A program made the position numbers and the translations under genes. 64,000 nucleotides of DNA from Atriophallophorus winterbourni (lineage: Eukaryota > Platyhelminthes > Trematoda > Plagiorchiida > Microphallidae). The DNA lies in NCBI GenBank assembly GCA_013407085.1, contig JACCGJ010014419.1, positions 1 through 64,000 on the forward strand. Reading direction: 5' to 3'. Positions 24,001-36,000 of this stretch are shown here, in pieces. The notes beneath the pieces are model-generated. The model did not search any database and was not told where the DNA came from. It saw only the letters and a program-made list of their open reading frames with translations. The first letter of the stretch is position 1; every line of letters begins with the position of its first letter.

Positions 24001-27000
24001 ACAAAATGACGACGTCAGAGCTTGTGCAACAGAGCCAGCCGTGGGGAATACTTACCCTAAGCTGGAAAAGATGATCACGGTTATCAAATTTAATAAATGG
24101 ATTGCAAAAAGCATGTGGAGCGTGAACTGTATCACACATATTGAAAATAAAGTCATAATTAGCGTACCTGGTGGTTCAAAGAATAAAGCGTGTCTTCGTT
24201 TAAATCGTTGCTCACTAGAATTTGCATCTTCTCAAACCACGGTAAGTCGAAACTTTGGCGAAGAAAGAATGAAGAAATCAAGCGATTAGAGGTGAAAATT
24301 AATTTGAGATTTCAAATTCATGAGATTGCTTAGGACAGAAATTAGGAAGCACAACCAACGTACATAGGTGCTAGGGCACTGCTTCTAACCAATAAAACAC
24401 CCCGAGTCGTTGATTGGCTGGAACTTGAACGCAAACTCTCAACAAGTGAAAACAGCCCGATGTGGACTTTGAAAAACGTTTGCAACCATTATCGATACCT
24501 TATCTATTAGAACGTTCTAGAAATGGTCGGTTATAAAAGCAGCGCTCAGTTTCGTGTGAGCAAACTCCTCAATTCGGTCACATTTTTCACGATAAATTGG
24601 CCTTTTCTACTTTGGTAGACAGGGATTTTCAGAATCGATTTTGTTGAGAATCAGAAGTTCGCTCTTAGATGATCTTGTTTTCTTTTTCAGGCCGCTGAGA
24701 TCAATTACACGTGATATGATTTTACTGACTGCACATGGTGCTAGACCGTTGCAGTTGATTTTCCGATTATCGTTGGTGGTGCCTCATTCACGTTTGTGTG
24801 TATTCCGGGGAATATTGTTGGCCTCCTTCGGGCGTCAGTTGCACGCCGGCTGCGTGATCTGCGTTCAGCAGCCAAGAGCTGTATCTTCTCCTCCCCAGCT
24901 TGCAGACGATGCTTTATACAATGCCTCCAATGTGAGCGGTCAAGTGCAAGTTCATTCCGGGGAATATGATGAAATGAAATCACAAGCGTGGGCTAAGATA
25001 CTCTCAGATTGTCCGGGCCTAGACAAATGGGAGAGAAAATGGTAGCGTATTTTCACCCGCAGCTGGGTACCTTTAGAAAATCAAAGTATTGAAGTACTGC
25101 ACAATTACGCATCTCTGCATACTATGTCGAATAAGGATTGGGCGAATTGCCGGAAATGAACACGCGTGACAACTATCGAACGGAGAGCGTTACCTATATC
25201 GCGGCATTAGTTTATCACAGAGTTAAGAATTACTAGGAAGGATGAATAATAACTCGAAAACCGACATGATCATCTCTTTAGGAATCATATCGGGTAACAA
25301 TACCAAAGCATGCCTAAAGACTGAAAGTCACATTTGGGAACGTTTGCTGAGTTATATGATCTAATTTGATCCCTAACGAGACGCTTTCCAAAGAGAGCTG
25401 GAACCTGTGGGCATTAACCCTAAGAGTGAGGAAGATCTTACATCTGACGCTCAATTTAAGAAGGAATCGGCTTTATTTGTGTACACGGATTTTCAGCAAT
25501 TACAATAATTTCAACACAAAATGTAAACAATGACGAACAGGTCTCTACATCGGATTACAAGGTGTCAACTGCACGACGTTTCTTTTTTTCATGCCGAGGA
25601 TGAGCAGATGGTGTTTTAAGTTGCTGACTGTAGACTACCGCTCACTTGGTGAGTATGTTGCGGTAGAAGTTGTTCCGCAATTTTATCGTTATTGATTTTC
25701 TCAGTTGTAGAGCATGGGACATATTAATTTACGCATGGCTTCATGAGTGGATTCTTATTCACAGATACATTTTGAATCATCTTCAGCCGGTTTTCACTAT
25801 GAAAATGAAGACAAAAGTGAGTGCAAACTGGAATATTGACTACTTTTGCTAAGCTCTAACCGAGTGCATACAAATTTCTTTCAATTTTACTGACGGCATT
25901 CTCAATCATAAACATTTTCCAATCAATCGTCTATAAAGCCGATCGAGTTCTCGAAAGCGGGTTACTGCATGTCACAAAAAGCAGATTCGCATGTAATGGC
26001 TAAGAAGTATGTTGTTGGCCTCCGTCGGTCGATGTCGACCATGAATGTACATCACATCGCATGAGTTTCATGTTCCGCATGTTTCAGACTAAACAGTCTG
26101 ATTCGGGAGGAACAACCTCTCCCGCAGCGCTCGCAACGATAGTCAGAACTCTGTTGTATTGCATCAGTTGCACGCCGGCGGCGTGATCTGCGTTCAGCAG
26201 CCAAGAGCTGTATTTGCTAATCCCCGGCTTGCAGACGACGCTTTACACAATGCCTCCAAAGTGAGCGGTCAATAGCAAGTTCTTCCCAGCTTTCGGGGTC
26301 AATGTTAAGAGCTTTTATATCTCTTTTGCAAACATCTTTGTATCGCAAGTGCGGTCTGTCCAATGGTCGACTTCCTGATTGCAACTCACCGCAGAGTAGA
26401 TCTTTCGGAATACGACCATTTTCCATTCTATAGACATGCTCATGCTGATTGTTAGACCAAAGTCTTTGCATGCCGACGAAAAACAGTCCATTAGTTTGTA
26501 GGTTCTCTTGGGAGTGAGCAATAAAGGCTGTATCGTCGGCAAACAACAGGTCACGGATTATCACATCCCGTACTTTGGTTCGCTAAGAAGTATATGAAAT
26601 AGGAAATTAAGATACAAAAATTACAAAGTTATGAGTGTCCGCATTTACGGGTCTACCCATCGCATACACACACAAACACCACGACTGGTTTCGTGCTGTT
26701 TGCGCTCATCAGGTAGGTACAGTACGACCATTATCGCGTGCGTTGACACGGTGGTGAAATGGTAAACAAAGCTTGAAGGTTAAAGTAGCTGTCGGATAAA
26801 CATGATACCACTAACCTGATCGAACACAAAAACATAAAACACACATTCGCATGAGCTCATAACATATCCGTATATGCATGCCTACCACCTCAAAAACCAC
26901 GATTATATTGCAGCGGGGAAGAGAGATTTCGTCTTTTCAATCGAGAGCCGAAACGCGTTCCCTATTCTGCCTTCTGAAACCTTGTCTACACAAGCTTCAG

Positions 27001-30000
27001 GTGACTCGATCAAACATTCAGCACGTCACCCCCCGCGTTTCAAAGTCCTTTGAAGATTCTGTCTTGATTCATCCCTGAGGTGAACCTGTTTAATGCGTTC
27101 GCCAACGAATCCCGCAACACAACAGAAAGACGGTTGGTCAAAGGCGTTTATTACGCACAAGACGAATATCGAAACACACGCTCATCTTATATAGGCAAAC
27201 AAACAATCACAACGGTGATCATCTACAAGTCTGTCCCGGCTGTCACTTTGATCTGAGTTGTCAGTAGATTTCGTGCCAACCGGTACATTTCAAGCACTCG
27301 CCATTTAGCGCTCGTTTGATTGACATTGACGAACTGCATATCGTTCGATAGCGGCTGACATTATTCATCTTCATATGCTTCCGAGGATACACCTCGAACC
27401 GTTCTAATCCAATCCTTCCGCAACCCAAAATATTACGAGTTGGGGATTGTCCTCATCGGACTTTACGGCGATTCCCGATCTTGTGTCGTGCGGGGGAGGG
27501 TTCTGTTCGACATATCATTCGAAAGCTCGTGATTCGCACCCATCGCTGATGCACTTCGTATTGCTCATGCAGACGGAGATTTCAACCACGTTCTTAACAA
27601 CATTCGATGTATTTCCATGCTGCTTAACCACCCCAACAAAGCAGTTTTGGAATCGAAGACGGGAATGGGGATCCGAATCTTTGCAAACTAATTTAAACGT
27701 TAAAACTTTTTCGTTAACCAAAGAAATGCCTGGAAGCCACTGTTCAATACGGTTCATACGACGAACCACGATGCTGAGATATTTCCCATAACACACGTCT
27801 GCGAGGTCACCAATCGAAACTTTACAAACAGCATAGCAGGTTGAACTGCCGCAAATATGCATTTTCCGTTCACAATGTGTAATTGTGGAACAGTTTGCCT
27901 ACTTACGTGGTACAATCTGGAACCGTTAAAGTTTTCAAGAAATCACTAGATATCCACATGGACAAGTATATTTTTTATGCTTGACAATAATTTAACATTA
28001 TTTTGATATTTTTACCATCCGACCCGATGTACATTTTTGTGGGTCTTGTAAAGCATAGCTTTTTACCTGCATATAATCTATGAATAGAAGCACAGAATGG
28101 TTTACGGTAAAGCGTTCCAGGAGCATAAATTGACTCTTATAGGGATGGAAGGCAAGAAGAGGACCGTGGAGAAATGGTGCATAAAAGGGAAAATTTGAAC
28201 CACAATACAATTGGCATAACCATATGAACACGCTTGATCGCAATGAAACTCTCAATTTGGGATTTACTTCATTCAAGTGCACTCACTGGGTGGCGATCGT
28301 TTTAAAGGATTCTCGAACCGACAATGAGAGAAAGGCCAAATCTCCACTATCGATCCGGAGGCCAACTGCTCGATATCCGTACTCATGCAAAGCAAGGCTC
28401 ACGGCGCAATAGTTTGGGAGGCCAGAACTATCGAAATGGAAACAAACTCGGGTGAAAGGTAACCGAAACATGGATGAAAACAATAAAAACTAGTCAACCT
28501 GACAAAAAACAGTCCATTTATGTTAATGCTCACGATCCCATGTCCTTATATTCCGCTAAGGGCTCCGATGTCGTGAGCCAGTAAACCGAGTTTCGCAGTT
28601 AAGCCAACTTTAACCGAGTTTGGCAAAGTAAGACGGTTAAACGATCAATAATGTACAGCCATGCAGTACATCTGAACGGTGCGGCTTAACTGGTTTGCCA
28701 CTAGTAATAAGCGGCGTTTGGAAGCCCACAGGAGACTCAATGTCATTATTTATATTGGCATGGGTCTTGGTAACCAGACGGTATCTCAGCCCAGCTGCAA
28801 GCTCTGGTCGTGTGGCCAGTTGACTGATTCCGGGTTTATGATTTTGATCCAAAGAGCTTCGAAAACATGGATGAACGAGCTTTTGATCCACTATTGAAAA
28901 AGTAGATAATTCGTTCCACTACATGGGTCTCGTCAGATCAAACTCGAGGTTTTCAACATTCAAATTTTCCCCCGTGATTCAAGGATTCGCCAGTACATTT
29001 TAAACGCAATCCTCGAAAGGCCTAATTTGCCGATTTACGAATGCTAAATTTGGTAGACCAGAGGGATTAAATGTGGCTGCTCGAGTTTACATTCGCTGGA
29101 AAGCTATTCTTCCACTTGCTTGTTAATATTTTGATGACAGTGAGTAATAAACGTAATAAAACTATAATAGGAAAACTAGAAAGGGAAATAAAATAATCCT
29201 GGATCGTCAAATCGATATCCACATGGCTCAGCTCGAACGAGTTGAATCGAACACTACCGAAAATCTGCAATGCGGCCTAGAGTAAGCGACCGCGTGAGGC
29301 CATCAAATACCTCATAAATCATACCATCTCACTTTCCCATAAAATATACCCATAGTATTCGTAGCCCCAATGAGTCCATGGCTGTATTTAGGCTAGTAAA
29401 CAGGCTTTTCTAGACAGCGATCCAGCTATGTTATTCACAAATCGTAAAGCTGGCATGTTGGAAAGAGATCGCTGGAAATTAATAAATAAAACTTACCGCA
29501 GCACATCAAATGTATCGATCAGGCCAACAAAGTGGGTTGGAAACGAGTAGGCGTAATTCACAAAGGCCGCCAGTTCACCCCGGTGGGCTTGATAAGGCGA
29601 GTAGTCCAACAGCCCGCTCAGTTGATGCAGCCAATACTTCGCACGCGACATGAGAGATTCCAATGTGAACGGAGAGGAAGTCAAATCTAGTAATTTCGCG
29701 TTGGGTACTCCCTTACTATTCGCTTGCTCAAATGCAGTCTCCGGCTAAAGGGGTGAAGAAAGAATAAGAAGGCCGAGTGAGGTAGCGTAACTATGGAAAC
29801 AAAAACAAGCCGAGAAATTTCATTTTTATTAGCCTAGCACGCAGGTAACGATTGACGAATTAAACCTACGCGAAAGTCTGATTATCGATCCAATTCAACC
29901 TCGAGTAAGATGAATGTTGAAATAAATTTAGAAGTCGGATTGTTTTGTGTTCTTATGCAAACGATAGACTGTTTATGTTATGGGCGCTAAACGTGCTCTC

Positions 30001-33000
30001 GTCAGAAATACACAACAATCGAATTGCGCACATAGAACACATCCGATTTCTCGCTGATATTGCACTGCTACCATAAACTTATCATACTGGTTGGAACAAT
30101 GAGTCCATTTGTCGATCTGCATTACGTCCGAGATGCGAGCAATGTTCTCTGGCTGAAAACCATACAGCTGGTGTTGGGGGCTTTCGTGAATTGCTCATGT
30201 CTCTCATCACCACAAAGGTCAGTAGTATAATAGACAAACATGTAAAAGGGTGAAAATTCGAACGATGGTGATTAGGTATAAATACCAATCAAAATGATTG
30301 TGTTATGTCTGTAAATTGATTCATGAAACAATTGAACGCCGCAGACTTCAAGGTTTTCAATTACAGGCATACATAGCGATCGCCAAACTCTCGGGGTAAC
30401 GACAGTCGCAGACACCTCACCGACATTTTTGGGATATTTAAAATATCTTTAAACGCAAAATTAAACCATTTAAAATTTAATCAACAGCCCTTGTTGTGGA
30501 TTGCAATAAATGGTTTTACGCTAAATGCATCAGAATCCATATAAAATATTAACTTCTAATAATCTGGAATAAATACTCGAAATAGTATAGTATAATAGCA
30601 TAAGTTCAGAAATGGATGGAGAACGATGCTGAACACTTCGAATATGTGTGACATTAAAGGGAAGGGTTCTTACCTCAGCCTGATACGCGCAGACGAATGA
30701 ATGGGCATGCGTTCCAACTACTGGAATCCCGAATAACTTGCCGGCTAGAACATTGCTCGTCGCGTCGTAACCTGCGCGCATAAAGTAACGCGGCACAAAT
30801 TCAACGGCTAAATCAATGTGCGCATATATATATTCACAAATGAATAGAGTAACACATGTACAATAGCTTCTGAAGCTGGTCCACAGAGCATATTTACTTT
30901 ACGGCAACAGCCTCGCGTTCACTGACTTTTTCGTGTCTATAGAATGCAAAAAATTCTCATTTCAAATTATATACTCTATGAAGAGTTTAACTAAGGATAT
31001 CACCCTTTTGGCAGGCCACAATCTGCGGTAAAAAGGCATTTGTGAAAGCGATGTGGAAACTCTGGACATTAAAAGTAAAATGGGGAAAAAATCGTTTTTG
31101 ATGGCTTAATTTGGAGGCACATAGTCTAAGAACTATCATTATTTCCCCCAAAACTCATTTTTATTCTTCATCTCTGTGTAAGATTGCACAATATTCAGTT
31201 TATAACTCCAGTGAGCCTCGATATATTTTGAGCCTTTGATTCTCGACTCTGGTTAGTGTATTTTTCACCCTCTTGTACAGCACAAAGTTATAAACACAGA
31301 CGAGCCCCAGCCTAATATCTCTTTTTGGTCAGAGACGGTAAAAGTGCTTTACTTGAAAAGTCTAACTTTGTTCGTGTCACGCGTACTGTTGGCTCTAGTA
31401 GTGACTAATAAGTATGAAAATACACTGTTTCAGGTAATTAATATTGGGCTCAGCTTGGGACAAAATAGCGTAATCCTTCAGCTGCTTCCGGCTGCTGAAC
31501 GCCTACAGCATGAAAACACTACCGGTCAACTAAGTAATGCTTACCGCTATGAAAGCTGCAAGATTGATTGTTACTATCGAATCCGAATGTATAGTCCAGA
31601 AAGGTGTGAACATAAATCGATTGGAACATGTTTGGGACCGATCGTGTATTCCAAATGCAAAGAAATTTGAGTGCAATCGGTTAGCGTAGTTTTTGGGTAA
31701 CGTTTCACTTCTGACACAGAAGCTTCGTCAGACTAAGGGTGATAGTCAGGACAGGGAACATGTTTAAGTAGTAGTCAGAAGTGAAACGTTACACCAAAAC
31801 TACTCTAACCGATTGCACTCAAATTTCTCTGCATTGCGGTGTGAACATAAATTAATCTTGCCACTGTGGAATACACTCATGGTTAACGACGGTCAACAAC
31901 AATATACCAAATGTTAATTACACGCTATGACCATGAATTTTAAACGAAAATCGGACAGTATGGACCGTATATCTTGAAATGGATGCTTACCCCCTAAATA
32001 TGCATACTTTGACGCCGAAAGTGCCCCGTCTGGGCCTTGAGCTCGTCTTAGACCGAACTCAAAGAGCTTTTTATCCGGACCAGCCGCTAAACGAAAACGA
32101 GCAGCATTTGTGGCAATCAGGCTAAACCAGAAAATATGAAACGTGAGTAATTAAAAAAATAAGATGAAACAGAAACGACGAACAATGGACGTTGAGCCAA
32201 GAGTATATATATACCTTCGCAGCGTTTTATATATTCACTGTCACAAAAATGGAAACAGAGTATCATTCTGGAGAACACTATACGAAATAGGCAGCGAGAT
32301 ACACGTATGAAGCAGAAGACCACAAGCTTGGATACAATCGAAGTACACCACCGTCTGATAGGCTGAGATTCTGTTAGGCATTAGTAAGGAAAGGGCAAAC
32401 GACAGCGAAACTGTAGTGTTTTTCTGCACACAACATTAGTGCCAACACGGTGTTACCTTCATGATTAGCGCATACTAGACACTTGAGCGGAGGGGAAAAT
32501 GTGACCGGTTGGGTTCACACTGCTGAGTTAAGTATGATCGGTGTGAGCACCCTTAGTTGGCACATGTGGAGGTGATAATGGCTATCGTGAAAGTCTTAGG
32601 CTCGTCATCATCTGCATGAGCTGCAGAGAAAGACAGCATTTTACTGACATCCACTATATATGTTGGAGTGTCTTATATGAAAAAATTGTGTATAGAAAGC
32701 AAAAAAAGAATTCCCGATACATGCCTGGTGATTACGCCCCTTTTACCGTAAATAACATCAAGTATAATGAATGAATGATCGCTGCCTTCGTTTATTCACT
32801 CCAGTGTCATGCGTCTTAGCAAACAACCAGTAGCACTCCACTCAGCATGCTTAAATTGGTTACACAACACATTACCAGAGCTACCCGTAAACTCTCTGAG
32901 CGATACCACAACTTGCAGTACAAATATTATGTACCAATGAAATGCTATGAATTATGCACGATCACAATATAACGCTTAGACCATTTGCGTATTATGGAAT

Positions 33001-36000
33001 CGCATTGTCTCGAAAGAGTGCTCAAAGCTGTAATGAATAATGCATACCACGAAAGCACATCATGTTTTCGTTGATGACTAGCTGAGATAGAGGAAGCAAA
33101 ACTCCATTGCACTTTTCACAAAAAGAGTTGTAGTCAAATGTTAGCCATTCCGTTAACGTCCAATTTAACGTAAACTTATTAATCATATTACCTGGATAAT
33201 AAAAGTTCAAGTAGGCGTGTAAGATTGACATTGTACAATAAAACAGCTGACGGGGGAGGGAATGAATGCACTAATGTGAAAAAAACCATCTGAAACTGCA
33301 CCTGGCAAAATTGACCGAATTGAGTATCGGAGTCTCCAGTAATTGACACAAAATTATTGGCCCTTCGACTCGCATAATAGGCTCCCGGGGAAACACTAAA
33401 GTTCCATCTGGGACGCTCCATAGGGAAACATCTTTGGGTGTAACTTGAGCCAGGTAATCAAAGAAGGCTTCATCCACGCAGGTAGGAAATGCGGTGCGCA
33501 GATAATCGATATCTGTGGATACGTCAATCGAATAGACATTTTACAAGAAAGTGATTTGTTCGGTTGAGCAATTCGCCTTTGCATCCATGTGGTAATCAAC
33601 AATTTATGTTTAGTTTACGGTAATAAAAATTGTGAAAGGTTTCGTCACGAGCATCACGAATTTAGAAAAACGGAAAAAATGCGGGATGACTTAAGTAGTA
33701 TTCAGGTTAGATCGACCAATGCTAGTCAACAATTATGGAATCGCTCAATTTGCAGGGGTTAGCCGATACGCTTTTCCGATGTTCGTTTTGCTTGGCTTGA
33801 AATACTCGGCACATCAAATGAGATACAGAATTTAGTTATGTTTATCTTCCTGAGTTTCCGCTTGAATTCAAGAAAGAATGCGCGACATGACGCTCTACAA
33901 AAAGCAATTAATCAACCAGACCAGAAAGCACATGCTCTATGTTTTTGCACAAGAGCAAAAGCCGCCTTATTCACGCCACGCATTATTCAACTGGAAGGCA
34001 TTTCCTCAACCACACCGGCACGAAAATTAGCGCACCCTTCACCGGAAATTAAGGACAAGAACCGACATTCTACTCAGAGCTAAGGCGTAACATTGAATGA
34101 AATTCAAGCTCTGTGAAAAGTTTATGCGAAAATACTAAACAGCATTGACCATTTGGTCTACAACTTGGAATCGCATTGTGGTTGACACATGATTAAAAAT
34201 CCGCGTTTCGTACGTGCTTCGTTTTTAGGTTATGAGATTTAACCTGACCGAAAAGTTTAGTATCGGTTGTCTATAATAGGATTATCTTTTAAATAGACAG
34301 TCTAGAGTAACAATGAAAGTTGAATAAAATAGAGAAAATTAAGACATCACAAAAACAATTTCAAACTCAAACAAAATCACATAATTGTTTGTTAAATAAC
34401 CAAAAAGCTCATCGAGCAAACATCTTAACCATTATCTCACATAACCATGATCATGGACAGTAGTACATCGGTAATAGGTAGCGAGTGCTTAACTGCCATA
34501 CAACCATGACACGTTGAAATCCTAAAAAGAAGGGAGAAAGTGGGACCGAGAAAGCTACTGAACCTGTAGAAGATTAGGCGCAGGCACACTGGGATGAGGT
34601 GCCTAAACCTCAAATCGAACACGTTTTCAATCAAGTATTGTGAAAAAGTAAAGCAACATTAGCATAACAGCTTCCTTACAGCTTTCATAACAAGTTTTCC
34701 TTTCCACTCAACTTACCAAGATACAAGATTACTCGAAGGCTCCCAGAAGATGTCTACAACAAGACTACCACTGAACATAGTTTTGAAACATATCACTGAG
34801 AGTAAGAAGCCACTGTAAATTCTGATATCTTGGCCGTTAGATTAGCACTGAGGCTTGCGGTTCATATAAATGGGTAACTAATTGAAGGGAACTTGAAAAG
34901 CACACTGTTGAAAACTAGCACGCACACCAAGATAATACTGAAAGTTTCTATTGATTTAACGTTTTGTAAATGAACAAAAATGACGCAGTAGTAACAAAAA
35001 TCCTCATTTGAATGTATTTCCATCACACATATGTCACAATCGGTTACGTGCTGTGAGCACTCATCCGTTAGGTACATTACGATCAGCATCCGTATGCTAC
35101 GAAACAGTGGAGAAATAGTAAACACGTTTTGTGCTTGAATGCCACTGCTGGTAAAGTTTGGTACGACCGACCAGTCCAAATACATGTGCCCAGACACATG
35201 GGGATGGGATTAAAAAACGCAGTATTCACATGTTTTGGAAGAACGGAACTGTGAAGCGAAAAACTGTATTTGCAAGCAGTTCCATCACACACACACACAC
35301 CGGTTCCGTGCTGTTGCACTAATCAGTTGAGTACAATACGATCAGGATCCGCATGTCTTAAAACAGTGGAAGAATGGTAAGCAACTTGCGCCTGTATGCC
35401 ACTTTTGGATCAGGTTGTTACGACCAACCTGCCGAAACACATAGAAAGGGGTTAAATCCATTACCATGACAAAATCCGTATTTATATGCATTTCAATCAC
35501 ACACAAACCCATTCTACATGTGTTTTGTCACATGTGATGGAACAGGTTGGTCGTACCAACCTCATCCAACACTGCCATACAAGCGCAGCTTGAAACTGTG
35601 GAAACATTCCAGGACATTGATAAGGCCAACTTACAAGTGTTGTGAAGCTAAGTAGCTCCAGCACTACTTCCGACAACACCCTTAGTTTGCAAAGTTTATG
35701 CTGCTAAAAATTATAGCTCATACTAGTTTGCGACTGACAAAAACATGCCACTGGTTGAAACAGTATAGATGTATGCTAACGCAGAAATCGGACTATGTAA
35801 TTCTAACAAATGCTCCATGATTTCTCCGTATTCCAACACAAAAAACAGTAGACGATTATAAATATTCATGATGAAACAGAATGTTGTGAAAGCTAAACAC
35901 AACCACAAATGTGGAACAAGAATAATAGTGAGAGTCAAACAACGTGCGAAACCTTAAAATCAGATGAAACAGTGTGTGGATTATCCTGCACTGGTGATGT

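Larger units (their letters stand above)
35010..35610 (-). repeat. Tandem hammerhead repeat units (intron 2)
   Basis: Two ribozyme-bearing units and a partial third lie head to tail. Each has leader ('ggatcctgatcgta'), ribozyme, 'gtgtgtgatggaaatgcat', then body with a palindrome GGTTGGT-CGT-ACCAACC and 'cacatgt'. The distance between the two cores is about 254 bases. Confidence 0.65.

Noticed and set aside
24050..24167. Donor-like GGTAAGT near 24060 (minus) as an exon end
   Set aside because: It lies beyond the exon 8 donor, and the frame reads [12 protein letters not shown] without NAPRT similarity.
23936..24289. Plus-strand 117-codon frame
   Set aside because: It overlaps NAPRT exon 8 on the other strand and is best explained as its shadow.
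27361..27862. Calling the intron 7 LTR a solo LTR
   Set aside because: Flanking bases at 27086 and 27361 do not form a duplication, so at best it is one end of a larger element.
32491..32560. Segment resembling the hammerhead leader (TGATCGGTGTGAGCACCC)
   Set aside because: Only short similarity and no ribozyme core.
35280..35302. (CA)n run as a promoter or Z-DNA element
   Set aside because: It is the expanded GTGTGTG that follows the ribozyme in this repeat family.
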